Positions 9,223 to 18,561 of a DNA stretch of 64,000 bases are shown piece after piece. Below the pieces are notes generated by a model, which searched no databases, was not told where the DNA came from, and was given only the letters and a program-made list of their open reading frames with translations. Origin of the DNA: Mycobacterium shigaense (lineage in GTDB: Bacteria; Actinomycetota; Actinomycetes; Mycobacteriales; Mycobacteriaceae); the NCBI RefSeq assembly GCF_002356315.1, contig NZ_AP018164.1, positions 3,410,001 through 3,474,000 of the forward strand, written 5' to 3'. Each line of letters begins with the position of its first letter. Positions within the stretch are counted from its first letter, which is position 1. The position numbers and the translations under genes were made by a program.

Positions 9223-9951
9223 TCAGCCGGTTGCGGCCAGCACCGCTGCGGCGAGCTCTGGGCGGCAGACGACCAGGTCGGGCAGCTTCGGATCTGGCTG
9301 GTTGTAAAGCAGCGGCGATCCGTCGATGCGGGAGGTGTGCAATCCGGCGGCGCGAGCCACCGCCACGGGGGCGGCTGAGTCCCATTCGAACTGCCCGCCG
9401 GCGTGCACGTACACATCGGACAATCCCTGGACGATCGACGCCACCTTGGCTCCGGCGGAACCCATTTCGACCAGCGTGCCGTCCAACGCGTCACGAACGG
9501 CGAGTGCAATCGCCGGGGGCCGGGTCCGCGACACGACGATGCGCGGCTTGGCGGTCGCCGCCGGAGGCGCGTCGACCTGGGGAGTCGCCAGGGTGACACC
9601 CTGCGCAGGCAGCGCCACGGCGCCCGCGATCAACTCGCCGCCCTGCCAGAGCGCCACATGCACGGCCCAGTCGCCGCGGCCAAGCTCGGAGAATTCCCGG
9701 GTGCCGTCGAGCGGGTCGACGATCCATACCCGCGCCGAGCGCAGCCGCACCGGGTCGTCGGCGCCCTCCTCGGACAACACGGCATCCCCGGGCCGCTCGG
9801 CGGCCAAGGCCGCCGTCAGAAAGTCGTGGGATCGCTTGTCGCCCGCAGCTTTTCGTTCGCTCGCGTCGGCGTCTGCGAATTCGTCGCGCACTCCTAGCAG
9901 CAACTGCCCCGCCTCGGTGGCCAATCGCGCGGCCAGTGCGTGATCGCTCAT
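9223..9951 (-). CDS. cysQ: 3'(2'),5'-bisphosphate nucleotidase CysQ (inositol monophosphatase fold)
   Basis: A 242-residue Mg2+-dependent, Li+-sensitive-type phosphatase that removes the 3' phosphate of PAP/PAPS in sulfate assimilation. The two signatures of the superfamily are present: WIVDPLDGTREFSE (metal-binding DPLDGT) and EWDSAAPVAVARAAGL (the WDxAAP motif). VLSEEGADD gives the upstream metal-ligand Glu pair. The length matches M. tuberculosis CysQ rather than the longer SuhB. It begins at an ATG at 9951 and is divergent from the membrane protein at 10050. Confidence 0.88.
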   Translation of the reverse strand: MSDHALAARLATEAGQLLLGVRDEFADADASERKAAGDKRSHDFLTAALAAERPGDAVLSEEGADDPVRLRSARVWIVDPLDGTREFSELGRGDWAVHVALWQGGELIAGAVALPAQGVTLATPQVDAPPAATAKPRIVVSRTRPPAIALAVRDALDGTLVEMGSAGAKVASIVQGLSDVYVHAGGQFEWDSAAPVAVARAAGLHTSRIDGSPLLYNQPDPKLPDLVVCRPELAAAVLAATG

Positions 9952-9985
9952 CGGTTACTCCTAAGTTGGTAGTGTTGGCCAAATT

Positions 9986-10000
9986 TACCGTGACACGGTA
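9986..10000. promoter_or_regulatory. Perfect 15-bp palindrome TACCGTG-A-CACGGTA
   Basis: Seven-base arms around a single central A, midway in the 98 bp divergent spacer between cysQ and the membrane protein gene at 10050. Size and symmetry fit a homodimeric HTH repressor site. No adjacent regulator gene is present, so the factor would act in trans. Confidence 0.45.
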
Positions 10001-10049
10001 CTTGTCTATCAGCACCCCCATAAAACGTTTCTGCCATAACCTAGTGAAC

Positions 10050-10667
10050 GTGAGCGGGGGCTACGTCTCTTTGTCGAGCCGATTGGGGGGGACACCGCGG
10101 AGGCGCCGCACGGTAATCGGCATCGCGGTGGCCATTGTGGCGATCGGCGTGGTGGGTTTCGTCGGTCTGCGGCTGACTCCGGGCAATCGCAGTACCGCGG
10201 GGCAGCCCACTGCCCCACCGCCGCCGGAAAGCCTGGCCATCCCGGGCTGCTACAACCCGTCGGTACCGCCCACCGAGCGCCCCAGGAAGCTCAACATCGT
10301 GGGGTGCGCCAGTGTTGCCGTTGGCCTCCGAGACATGTCGTGGAGTACGTGGGGGCCACAGGGTGCCGACGGAACCGGCACCGCCGTCTTCAAGCTGTGC
10401 GATCCGAACTGCGCGGCCGGCTACCAGATCACTAAGCCGGTAGTCGTGCACGCATGGAACGCCCAGCCGCCGCGCCGTGATGCCATCTGCCAGCTCGGCC
10501 TCAAGATCTACAACGACATGATCCTGGCGTTCCCGCAAGGCGCCCCGCCACCCTCCACCCAGCCGATGGACACCCAGTACAACGGGATGCCGGCGGTGCA
10601 TTACGTCGACTATTCGCCCAGCAACAGCGGCGACACGCAATTCATCGGCTACACGTTCTGCAACTGA
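10050..10667 (+). CDS. Membrane-anchored hypothetical protein
   Basis: A 205-residue protein with a short basic N-terminus (RRRR), one transmembrane helix at ~22-41 (VIGIAVAIVAIGVVGFVGL), a Pro-rich linker, and a ~150-residue extracytoplasmic domain. The domain has four to six cysteines (GCYNPS, VGCASV, KLCDPNCA, ICQLG), suggesting disulfides. Start chosen at GTG 10050, which places the positive residues directly before the helix; earlier in-frame starts would overlap cysQ. Resembles the many mycobacterial single-pass exported proteins of unknown role. Confidence 0.65.
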   Translation: MSGGYVSLSSRLGGTPRRRRTVIGIAVAIVAIGVVGFVGLRLTPGNRSTAGQPTAPPPPESLAIPGCYNPSVPPTERPRKLNIVGCASVAVGLRDMSWSTWGPQGADGTGTAVFKLCDPNCAAGYQITKPVVVHAWNAQPPRRDAICQLGLKIYNDMILAFPQGAPPPSTQPMDTQYNGMPAVHYVDYSPSNSGDTQFIGYTFCN

Positions 10668-10683
10668 GACGCGGGAAAACTCG

Positions 10684-11859
10684 CTAAACCTCGACGACGA
10701 CCGCGCCGCCCTGGCCGCCGCCGGCGCACATCGCAGCGACGCCGATGCCGCCGCCCCGGCGGGCCAGCTCGTAGACGAGCGTGGTGACCATCCGCGCGCC
10801 CGAGGCCGCGATCGGATGGCCGAGGCTGCAGCCGCTGCCGGAGAAGTTCACCTTCTCCTCGTCGAGGCCGTACTCGCGGCAGGCCGCGATGGGCACGGAG
10901 GCGAACGCCTCGTTGATCTCCCACAACGCGACGTCGCCGGGCGACAGCCCGGCGCGCTCCAGCACCTTGCCGATGACCTTGACCGCACCCAGACCGCAGT
11001 CGCGCGGCGGCACACCCGCGGCCGCCCATGCCTTGACGGTGCCCATTACGTTGAGCTTGTGGGCCGTGGCGTAATCGCGGTCGACCAGGGCCACACCCGC
11101 GGCGGCGTCGTTGGTGCCGCTGCTGTTTCCCGCCGTGATCGAGAAGCCCTCGATCTCGGGGTGCAACACCTTGAGGCCGGCGAGCTTCTCGACCGTAGTG
11201 TCGCGGCGTGGGTGCTCGTCGACGGCGAACTCGGTGACCGACCCGTCGACCTGGGTGATCTTCAGCGGGAGGATCTCGTCGGCGAACTTGCCGGCGTCCT
11301 GGGCCGCGACGGCGCGCTGATGCGACCGAGCCGCCCACGCATCCATCTCCTCGCGCGTGATGCCGACGGCCTGCGCGGTGTTCCAGCCCACCGTGATCGC
11401 CATATCCTTGGCGGGCGCGTCGGGGGTTTCGACGTGCGTCGGCGGCATCCAGCGCTCCTCGAACTTGAGCTCGGGGCCGGGAATGCGCCAGTTGGTCAGC
11501 GGTGTCATCGACAGCGACTGCACTCCGCCGGCGATGAGGACGCGTTCCATGCCCGACCCGATCTGCGCCGCGGCGTTGCCGATCGCGGTGAGGCTGCCCG
11601 CGCAGTGCCGGTTCACCGACTGGCCCGGCACGTGCTCCAGGCCGGTGGCGCTGGCCGCGTAACGCGCGAGATCACCACCGCCGTAATGGGATTCGGCGAA
11701 GATGATGTCATCGATGTCGGCGGGGTCGACGCCGGACCGGCGGACCACCTCGGGAAGCACCGCGGTGATCAGGGTCTCGGGCGGGGTGTTGACCAGCGTC
11801 CCCTTGAACGAACGGCCGATGGCGGTCCGGACAGCTCCGACAATGACGGGTGTTCCCAT
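10684..11859 (-). CDS. Acetyl-CoA acetyltransferase (thiolase)
   Basis: A 391-residue type II thiolase. The acyl-accepting cysteine is Cys86 in SVNRHCAGSL. The C-terminal half has NEAFASVPIA, the His motif GHPIAASGARM and the second catalytic Cys in MCAGGGQGGAVVVEV at the extreme C-terminus. Length and motifs are complete, so it should be active, either in beta-oxidation (cleaving 3-ketoacyl-CoA) or in acetoacetyl-CoA formation. Convergent with the membrane protein at 10050. An AT-rich stretch upstream (11890-11935) probably holds its promoter. Confidence 0.88.
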   Translation of the reverse strand: MGTPVIVGAVRTAIGRSFKGTLVNTPPETLITAVLPEVVRRSGVDPADIDDIIFAESHYGGGDLARYAASATGLEHVPGQSVNRHCAGSLTAIGNAAAQIGSGMERVLIAGGVQSLSMTPLTNWRIPGPELKFEERWMPPTHVETPDAPAKDMAITVGWNTAQAVGITREEMDAWAARSHQRAVAAQDAGKFADEILPLKITQVDGSVTEFAVDEHPRRDTTVEKLAGLKVLHPEIEGFSITAGNSSGTNDAAAGVALVDRDYATAHKLNVMGTVKAWAAAGVPPRDCGLGAVKVIGKVLERAGLSPGDVALWEINEAFASVPIAACREYGLDEEKVNFSGSGCSLGHPIAASGARMVTTLVYELARRGGGIGVAAMCAGGGQGGAVVVEV

Positions 11860-12116
11860 GTTCTCAACCTCGTTGTTGTGGGCGGTCAGACGCCGCGAAT
11901 CGTATCAAATACTGTATAGGCAATAGTAATGGTCTAGCTTCAGGACGCCGGGCTGTTGTGACGGCGCTAACAATTAAGCGGTTCGGGTAAATGCGGGCAT
12001 CGTGGGTGGGACGACCGCAGTACGAGAGCTCGAGGGACACAACACCAGCGGCGTCGTCCGTTTCACCGACGCCGACCGGGCATAACGCCGGTTTGCTGGG
12101 CGAGCACAATGGGTCG

Positions 12117-12506
12117 ATGACCATCACACCCCTCGTTCAGCGCGAGGCCCAAAGCACCGCCTACCGTGTCGCGGCAATGCTGATCGGCATCGGCACCGTC
12201 CACTTCCTGGCACCGAAACCGTTTGACCAGATCGTGCCTGTCGAGCTCCCCGGAACTCCGCGCTTCTACACCTATGCATCGGGGGTCGCCGAGATTGCGA
12301 CCGGTGCGCTGCTGGTGCCGCGTGCCACCCGGCGGCTTGCCGCGCTGGCCGCCGCCGTGTTGTACATCGGCGTCTTCCCGGCCAACGTCAACATGTGCCG
12401 GTTGTGGTGGGGCAAGCCGTGGCCGATGCGCCTCGTGGCGCTGGCTCGGTTGCCGCTGCAGATTCCGATGATCACCACTGCGCTCAAGATCCGGCGCAAC
12501 AGCTAA
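12117..12506 (+). CDS. DoxX-like four-helix membrane protein
   Basis: A 129-residue integral membrane protein with about four hydrophobic helices: AAMLIGIGTVHFL, YTYASGVAEIATGALLV, LAALAAAVLYIGVFPANV, and LVALARLPLQIPMI. The arrangement and the FPANVNMCRLWWGKPW loop fit DoxX/DUF-type small membrane proteins of mycobacteria. The ATG at 12117 gives a short cytoplasmic N-terminus. The 250 bp upstream shows AT-rich promoter-like sequence near 11900-11940 but no clear gene. Role unknown, possibly redox-linked by family. Confidence 0.65.
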   Translation: MTITPLVQREAQSTAYRVAAMLIGIGTVHFLAPKPFDQIVPVELPGTPRFYTYASGVAEIATGALLVPRATRRLAALAAAVLYIGVFPANVNMCRLWWGKPWPMRLVALARLPLQIPMITTALKIRRNS

Positions 12507-12636
12507 GAGCGGCCTGCGCGCCGGCACCGACCTGAGGCGAAGCTCGATCTGCGACGCGAACACGTGCGGGGCGTCAAAATGTATGCGACACAAGCGAAGC
12601 ACCTTCACCACTTAGGTTCTCGCACGGGAGGTTGGC

Positions 12637-13503
12637 GTGGGAAGAACGGACATCGCGGCGCTGCTCGCGCTGGGGTCGGCGCTGATAGTCGGCTGCGGCG
12701 ACGTCCTGCAACAGCGGTCCGCCCAGCAGGTCACGGACAAGCCGGTGGGCACCGTCGCCCTGTTCCGGCGACTGCTGCGCGATCGACGGTGGTGGACGGG
12801 CAGCCTCATAGCCGGAGCCGGGTTCGGCCTGCAGGCGGCGGCTCTCGGTCTGGGTTCCGTGGTGCTCGTGCAGGCGCTGCTGGCGACTTCGTTGCTGTTC
12901 GCGTTGTTGATCAACGCGAGGATGAACCATCGAAGAATCACTGCCCGCCAAGGCCTTTGGGCTGTTCTGCTCGCCGCAGCGGTCGCGGTGGTGGTGACCG
13001 TCGGCGACCCTCAGGAGGGCAGCCCGCGAGGGTCGCTGCAGACGTGGACAATCGTGGCCCTGGTGATGGTCCCGGCGCTGGTCTGCTGCGTCGTCGGGTC
13101 GCGGATGTTCTCGCCGTCGATCAGCGCGCTGCTGCTGGGGCTGATGTCGGGCTCACTGTGGGGCCTGTTCTCGGTGCTGACCAAGGGCGTCATCGACCAG
13201 CTCGCCCACGGCGTCCCGGCGCTGCTGCGCACCCCCGAGGTGTACGGGTGGCTGGTGGTGGCGGTCGCCGCCACGGCCTGGGAGCAGTCGGCATTTCGGG
13301 CCGGGCCGCTCACCGCGTCCCTGCCTGCGGTGTCCGTCGCCGAGCCGATCGTCGGAGCGGTGCTGGGCGTCACCGTGCTGGGCGAGACCCTGAAGACCGA
13401 CGACGTGAGCTTGGTCGTATTGGGCGTGTCCGTCGCGGTAATGGCCGCCGCGACGGTGGTACTGGCGCACAGCCAGGCCACCGGGGTCACCGCCGACGGC
13501 TGA
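12637..13503 (+). CDS. DMT/EamA-type transporter
   Basis: A 288-residue protein with ten predicted membrane helices, the size and topology of DMT-superfamily exporters. The two five-helix halves are visible: helices at ~7-20 and from VVLVQALLATSLLFALLIN to AVLLAAAVAVVVTVG, then VMVPALVCCVVG to VVLGVSVAVMAAATVVLAH. PAVSVAEPIVGAVLGVTVLGE is the conserved loop of the second repeat. Start is GTG 12637 after a short basic spacer. Substrate cannot be read from sequence. Confidence 0.75.
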   Translation: MGRTDIAALLALGSALIVGCGDVLQQRSAQQVTDKPVGTVALFRRLLRDRRWWTGSLIAGAGFGLQAAALGLGSVVLVQALLATSLLFALLINARMNHRRITARQGLWAVLLAAAVAVVVTVGDPQEGSPRGSLQTWTIVALVMVPALVCCVVGSRMFSPSISALLLGLMSGSLWGLFSVLTKGVIDQLAHGVPALLRTPEVYGWLVVAVAATAWEQSAFRAGPLTASLPAVSVAEPIVGAVLGVTVLGETLKTDDVSLVVLGVSVAVMAAATVVLAHSQATGVTADG

Positions 13504-13734
13504 TCAGTTGTCGCGCGGGCTCACCCGGCGTGCGGTGCCGTCGGGATCGAAAGGCGAATTCCCTTAGGCCGTAATGGGTTCGAACGGCGCTACGAAGCGG
13601 CCGTCGAGTCCCTGCACCCCGACCATTCCGCGTCGACCGTGTCGGCATCGCCTGGGTCTTCACGTATCTGGGCGGCGCCCGCAACGCTGTCGTATGCTCC
13701 CCTGGGCAAACAACAGCAGGAAGGGCACTCAATC

Positions 13735-14499
13735 ATGCGCCAGCTAACAGCAGCAGTTGCCATCGCCGCCATCGGAATTTTGGTGGCTTCCTGCGGTGAC
13801 AATGACGAGAAAAAGGGCAGCCCCTCCTCGTCTTCGTCGTCGACCACGAGTGCGACTCCATCGAAGACGCCGCTGGCCGAAGTCTCGTTGCCGAATCTGC
13901 TGCTGTCGCCGGCCGAGATCGACACGTTGCTGGGCGTCACGGGATCGAAGAAAGACAAGTCGATCGACGCGTTGAAGACCGACAACCCTGCCGACGTGTT
14001 CCCCAAGAGCTACAAGTTCCCCGACGAGTGTCTGTTCATCACGGGAGCCGCCGAGAGCTCGATCTACGCTGGCAGCGGCAACACCGCGGTGAAGGGCGAG
14101 CATGACGTCGCGCCCCTGCCCCCCGGCTCCAACGATTCGGACCCCGAGGTGACCCAGGCCTTGGTTCTGTTCGGGTCAGCCGATCAGGCGAACACGTTTT
14201 TCACCACCTCCACCCAGCGCTGGCCGGCCTGCGCCAACCGCCAGGACACGGTTCCGGCCGAAGGGGACTCGCCGGCGCTCACCTGGAAGGTCGGGCCGGT
14301 TAACAACTCGAACGGCGTGTTGAGCGCTACCTCCGACATCTCCGCGACGAAAAACGGGCAGAGCTTCTCCCAGAGCTGCCAGCGCGCGCTGACCGTGCGC
14401 AACAACGTGGTGATTGACACCGAGGCCTGCAAGCAGAACGTCGGCGATATCGCCGTCAACGTCGCCAATCAACTCGCCGGCAAGGTCGACAAACAGTAA
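13735..14499 (+). CDS. DUF3558-type lipoprotein
   Basis: A 254-residue secreted lipoprotein. A short signal peptide ends in the lipobox LVASC (Cys20), followed by a Lys/Ser-rich linker and a Thr/Ser/Pro region. The mature domain has the DUF3558 pattern: NLLLSPAEIDTLLGV near its start, paired cysteines (DECLF, PACANR, SQSCQRAL, EACKQN), and DIAVNVANQLAGKV at the end. It starts at ATG 13735 behind AGGAAGGG. DUF3558 lipoproteins are common in mycobacteria and lack a defined role. Confidence 0.8.
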   Translation: MRQLTAAVAIAAIGILVASCGDNDEKKGSPSSSSSSTTSATPSKTPLAEVSLPNLLLSPAEIDTLLGVTGSKKDKSIDALKTDNPADVFPKSYKFPDECLFITGAAESSIYAGSGNTAVKGEHDVAPLPPGSNDSDPEVTQALVLFGSADQANTFFTTSTQRWPACANRQDTVPAEGDSPALTWKVGPVNNSNGVLSATSDISATKNGQSFSQSCQRALTVRNNVVIDTEACKQNVGDIAVNVANQLAGKVDKQ

Positions 14500-14769
14500 T
14501 GACGCGCGTGCCATTAGCCCTCTCGCACAAGCGATTCGGCAGCCGGCACCGCTAAGCCGCCGCAACCGTCTTCTTGCCGGCCATTTGCCGTTCACCCACT
14601 GGTCGTAGTCGGTCGCTGCACGCACCACGTAGGCTCCGGCCGCTAACCTGGTCAAGCCAAGTCTCGTGTGCCATCATCCGAAATTGGTTCAGGCCGTACG
14701 CACACCTGGCCTCGCGCTACTTGGGAACTCGCCCGCGGGCGGGCATCCCACAATTTTGAGGAGCGACAC

Positions 14770-16110
14770 ATGACCACATCGACGACGTCCGCCGAGGTCG
14801 ACGGCGAACCGCCGGTCATCCATCTTTCCGAGCTGCTGCGCGCACCGGTGGTGGCCCGTTCCGGCGAGGCGGTGGGCCGGGTCGACGACGTGATCGTGCA
14901 ACTGCGCGGCGCCGAAGAGTATCCCCTGGTGACCGGAATCGTGGCCGGCGTCGGCAGCCGTCAGGTTTTCATCGGCAGCAATTCCATCCACGAGTTCGCC
15001 ACGGACCGAATTGTGTTGGCCAAGAACAAGATCAATCTCCGCGGATTTGAACGCCGCGACGGTGAGGTACTACTGCGCGCCGACGTGCTCGGACACCGAT
15101 TGATCGACGTGGCGGCAGTCGAATTGGTGCGTGCCTACGACGTCGAGCTGCAAGATACCGGCGCCGGATGGGTTCCCGCGCGGCTCGATACTCGACGTCC
15201 ACCACTGTTGTTCGGGATGATCAGACGCTCGGGCGGGCACGCCGCCCGCGATTGGAAGTCGTTCGAGCCGCTGATCGGCCACGCACACACCGACGCCGTT
15301 CGCCGACGGTCCGGCAGGTTCGGTGGGTTCAAACCCGCCGAGATCGCCGATCTTCTCGAGGAAGCGGACAAGGCAGAGGGCGGCGAAATTCTCGACCGGG
15401 TGCATAGCGACCCGGAATTGGAGGCCGACGTCTTCGAAGAGCTCGACCCCGAAAAAGCCAGCCGTCTGCTCAACGGGATGCCCGACTCCGAGGTTGCGGC
15501 GCTGCTCAGCCGGATGCGCGCCGACGACGCTGCCGACGCGATCGCCGATCTGCGGCAGTCGCGGCGCCGCCGAGTGCTCGACCTGATGCCCGCGGCGCAG
15601 CGCACCAAGGTGATCACCCTGATGGGGTTCAACCCGGAAAGCGCCGGCGGGCTCATGAACGTCGACTTCGTCTCCTGCGTGGCCGACGCGACGGCAGCCC
15701 AGGCGTTGGCGCTGATTGCCGGCGCGGACTCGATACAGCCGGAGGCACTCATCAAGGTGCATGTCCTCGACGACAACAAACGCCTCACCGGCGTGGTGTC
15801 GGTGATCGAACTCTTGCATGCGGACCCCGGTGAAAGCGTTGGGGCGCTGATGGATTCCGATCCCGTGCGGGTTGCCGCCGATGCCGACCTGACCGACATC
15901 GCGTTGTTGATGGCCGATTTCAATTTGTATTCGATCCCGGTGGTCGACGAGCAGGATCGGGTGCTCGGCGTGGTCACCGTCGACGACGTGCTCGAAGCCA
16001 CCATTCCCGAGGACTGGCGCCGGCGCGAGCCCGCCCCTCGCCCGGCCCGCGAACTCACGCAATCCACCGACGACCGCGAGGCGTGGGTGCCCGGCGGTGA
16101 CACACCATGA
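14770..16110 (+). CDS. PRC-barrel / MgtE_N / paired-CBS regulatory protein
   Basis: A 446-residue soluble protein. Residues ~15-85 and ~100-140 look like two PRC-barrel repeats (VVARSGEAVGRVDDVIVQL; LLRADVLGHRLIDV). Residues ~185-285 match the superhelical N domain of MgtE (EIADLLEEADKAEGGEIL; MPDSEVAALLSRM; DAADAIADL). Two CBS motifs follow at ~300-420 (ALMDSDPVRVAADADLTDIA; YSIPVVDEQDRVLGVVTVDD). In MgtE these domains sense Mg2+ and gate the pore, but here no pore domain follows. ATG 14770 follows GAGGAG. The stop overlaps the next gene by 4 nt (ATGA), implying a two-protein unit with the Nramp-like transporter. Confidence 0.82.
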   Translation: MTTSTTSAEVDGEPPVIHLSELLRAPVVARSGEAVGRVDDVIVQLRGAEEYPLVTGIVAGVGSRQVFIGSNSIHEFATDRIVLAKNKINLRGFERRDGEVLLRADVLGHRLIDVAAVELVRAYDVELQDTGAGWVPARLDTRRPPLLFGMIRRSGGHAARDWKSFEPLIGHAHTDAVRRRSGRFGGFKPAEIADLLEEADKAEGGEILDRVHSDPELEADVFEELDPEKASRLLNGMPDSEVAALLSRMRADDAADAIADLRQSRRRRVLDLMPAAQRTKVITLMGFNPESAGGLMNVDFVSCVADATAAQALALIAGADSIQPEALIKVHVLDDNKRLTGVVSVIELLHADPGESVGALMDSDPVRVAADADLTDIALLMADFNLYSIPVVDEQDRVLGVVTVDDVLEATIPEDWRRREPAPRPARELTQSTDDREAWVPGGDTP

Positions 16111-17798
16111 CCGACGACAACGCCCTGAGCGCCGAGGCGCCGCCCGGCCGCGAAGCTCCGGCGCGCCCCCGCGAATCGAACGAGCCGCGGCACACCGCGG
16201 TACTCGACAGCGCGCATCTGGGCGATATCGAAGGCGCCTTCGGCCGCATCAGTGTCGGCGAGAGCGAGCATCCGCGGACGTTCAAGACGCGGCTGCTGAC
16301 CCTGCTCGCCATCGTCGGCCCGGGGATCATCGTGATGGTCGGCGACAACGACGCGGGCGGAATCGCCACCTACGCGCAGGCCGGCCAGAACTACGGCTAC
16401 TCGCTGCTATGGGTGCTGTTGCTGCTGATCCCGGTGCTGATCGTCAATCAGGAGATGGTGGTCCGCCTCGGTGCGGTGACCGGCGTCGGGCACGCCCGGT
16501 TGATCAACGAGCGCTTCGGTCGCGGCTGGGGCTGGTTCTCCGTCGGCGACCTGTTCCTACTCAACTTCCTGACGATCGTCACCGAGTTCATCGGTATCAG
16601 CCTGGCCGCCGAATACATCGGCATCTCCAAATACGTCGTGGTGCCGATCTCGGCGGTGGCGCTCGTCGCGATCATGGCCAGCGGTAGCTTCCGGCGTTGG
16701 GAGCGTGCCATGTTCATCTTCATCGCGATCACGCTGCTGCAGATCCCGATGCTGCTGATGTCGCATCCGCAGTGGGGTGCCGCGGCGAAGTCCTTTCTGG
16801 TGCCGAGCATCTCGGGTGGTATCAGCTCGGACGCGGTGCTGCTGATCATCGCCATCGTCGGCACCACGGTGGCGCCGTGGCAGCTGTTCTTCCAGCAGTC
16901 CAACATCGTCGACAAGCGCATCACTCCCCGCTTCATGGCATACGAACGCGCCGATACCGTGTTGGGGGCCTTCGTCGTGATCGTCGGCGCCACAGCGCTG
17001 TTGATGACGGGCGACTGGGCGGCCCGCTCCACCGGTACGGTCGGCAACTTCGTCGATGCCGGTGACATCGCCCATCTGCTCGGCCAACACAGCAGCCTGC
17101 TCGGCTCGTTTTTCGCGATCGTGCTGCTGGACGCCTCGATCATCGGCGCCGCGGCGGTGACCCTGGCCACCAGCTACGCCTTCGGCGACGTCTTCGGGTT
17201 GAAACATTCGCTGCACCGGGGTTTCGCCGACGCCAAACAATTCTACGTGTCCTACACCGCGATGGTGGTGCTGGCCGCCGTCATCGTGCTGATTCCGGGC
17301 GCTCCGCTCGGGTTGATCACCACCGCGGTTCAGGCCCTTGCCGGGCTGCTGCTGCCGAGTGCCAGCGTGTTTCTGCTGCTGCTCTGCAACGACCGAGAAG
17401 TGTTGGGGCCATGGGTGAATCGCCCGTGGTTGAATTGGGTCGCGGGATTGATCGTCGGTATCCTGCTGCTGCTGTCCGGGATCCTGATGGCTACCACGCT
17501 GTTTCCTCACATCGACGTCGTGCTGGTTTCCGGCTATCTGTCCGTGGTGTTGGTCGTGCTCGGGGTCGCCGCGGTGCCGGTGCTGCGCTGGATGAGTCGT
17601 CGCCAGCCCGCGGCGCCGGCGCCCAAGGTCCCGGCGCGCGAGGTCGATCGCAACACCTGGCGGATGCCGCCGTTGACCTTGCTCGAGCCCGTAGTCTGGT
17701 CGCCCGGCACCCGGCTCGGCATGATCGCGCTACGCAGTTATCTGGTGCTGGGCGCCCTGCTGCTGGTGGTGAAGGCCATCCAGGTCAGCCAGGGATAA
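16107..17798 (+). CDS. Nramp-family divalent metal transporter with non-canonical metal site
   Basis: A 563-residue membrane protein with ~11-12 helices and an unusually long hydrophilic N-terminus (~60 residues). The Nramp helix-1 region is recognisable (GPGIIVMVGDNDAGGIATYA), but the metal-binding DPGN motif is DAGG (82-85) and the helix-6 MPH motif is APWQ (256-259). The thiol-ether ligand that selects transition metals is therefore absent. Nramp-related Mg2+ transporters also lack that Met. With the MgtE_N/CBS partner encoded immediately upstream (ATGA overlap), Mg2+ or another hard cation is more likely than Mn2+/Fe2+. That substrate call is inference. Confidence 0.82.
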   Translation: MTDDNALSAEAPPGREAPARPRESNEPRHTAVLDSAHLGDIEGAFGRISVGESEHPRTFKTRLLTLLAIVGPGIIVMVGDNDAGGIATYAQAGQNYGYSLLWVLLLLIPVLIVNQEMVVRLGAVTGVGHARLINERFGRGWGWFSVGDLFLLNFLTIVTEFIGISLAAEYIGISKYVVVPISAVALVAIMASGSFRRWERAMFIFIAITLLQIPMLLMSHPQWGAAAKSFLVPSISGGISSDAVLLIIAIVGTTVAPWQLFFQQSNIVDKRITPRFMAYERADTVLGAFVVIVGATALLMTGDWAARSTGTVGNFVDAGDIAHLLGQHSSLLGSFFAIVLLDASIIGAAAVTLATSYAFGDVFGLKHSLHRGFADAKQFYVSYTAMVVLAAVIVLIPGAPLGLITTAVQALAGLLLPSASVFLLLLCNDREVLGPWVNRPWLNWVAGLIVGILLLLSGILMATTLFPHIDVVLVSGYLSVVLVVLGVAAVPVLRWMSRRQPAAPAPKVPAREVDRNTWRMPPLTLLEPVVWSPGTRLGMIALRSYLVLGALLLVVKAIQVSQG

Positions 17799-17975
17799 GG
17801 CCGGCTCCCCGGCGTCCACTCTTGCTGGGCGCGCGGTATGGGTGTTAGCTCGTTAGTCGCTGGCAACCAACGGTGCTTTGCTCAACAGGAGGCCCATAGC
17901 CGTGCTTAGTGGACTGTTCATCCGTCCGCCGCTGGACCGCGACAACGACGGCATCGCCTGCGAAGTGTGCCACTG

Positions 17976-18491
17976 ATGTCGAGCCGGTGGCTCGCCGCGA
18001 CCGGGGTGGGCTTGGTCGCGCTGACCGCGTGCGGCTCGCCACAACCAGCGCGGCCGAGCGCGTCGGTTCCCGTCACGTCGACCACCACTGCGGCACCGAA
18101 AACCCTCAGCACGTCAGTATCCCCCGCCGCGACAACGACAACCTCGCCCTCGCCGATCCCAGCGTGCGTCGGATTGTCGATCTGCCCCCGGCCCCCGCCG
18201 GACGCCGACGGCAATCCGGCGTGCTACTACTCCGATGGCTGGCAAGGCACTTCGTCGGGTGCGGGCATCGAGGTTTGGTACTTTCACGAGCCGCAGAATC
18301 TGTCGAAGCCCGACAAGGTGACCGCGATAGTTCGCAAGAAGGACGGCAGCACCGACTCCCAGGCCGCCGACATCGATGCGGGCCAACAGGTGCATCGCTT
18401 CGAATTTCCGGCGATCGACAAGTCCTCGGTACAGGAGGTGCTGCTGACGTCGAGCACCGGAAAGTGCTTCGTGATTGGGCCGGGCAGTTAG
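17976..18491 (+). CDS. Putative lipoprotein of unknown function
   Basis: A 171-residue exported protein. The signal peptide ends in the lipobox LTAC (Cys19 when starting at ATG 17976), followed by a Ser/Thr/Pro-rich linker of ~50 residues and a small domain with four cysteines (PACVGLSICPRP, ACYYSD, KCFVIG). The DGWQGTSSGAGIEVWYFHEP segment suggests a beta-rich fold. No family recognised. GTG starts 7-11 nt upstream are possible. No partner gene on the same strand; downstream is decayed DNA. Confidence 0.6.
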   Translation: MSSRWLAATGVGLVALTACGSPQPARPSASVPVTSTTTAAPKTLSTSVSPAATTTTSPSPIPACVGLSICPRPPPDADGNPACYYSDGWQGTSSGAGIEVWYFHEPQNLSKPDKVTAIVRKKDGSTDSQAADIDAGQQVHRFEFPAIDKSSVQEVLLTSSTGKCFVIGPGS

Positions 18492-18561
18492 CGCTCGAAA
18501 GCCGAGGAGCACGTAACGATTTGCCCATTGCGGCACGATCCTTTTGACGTGCAGCCAGACG

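Noticed and set aside
14500..14769. Possible Mg2+ riboswitch (M-box) upstream of the PRC/MgtE_N/CBS gene.
   Set aside because: I could not identify M-box consensus blocks or a convincing helix set. cmscan with the ykoK model would settle it.
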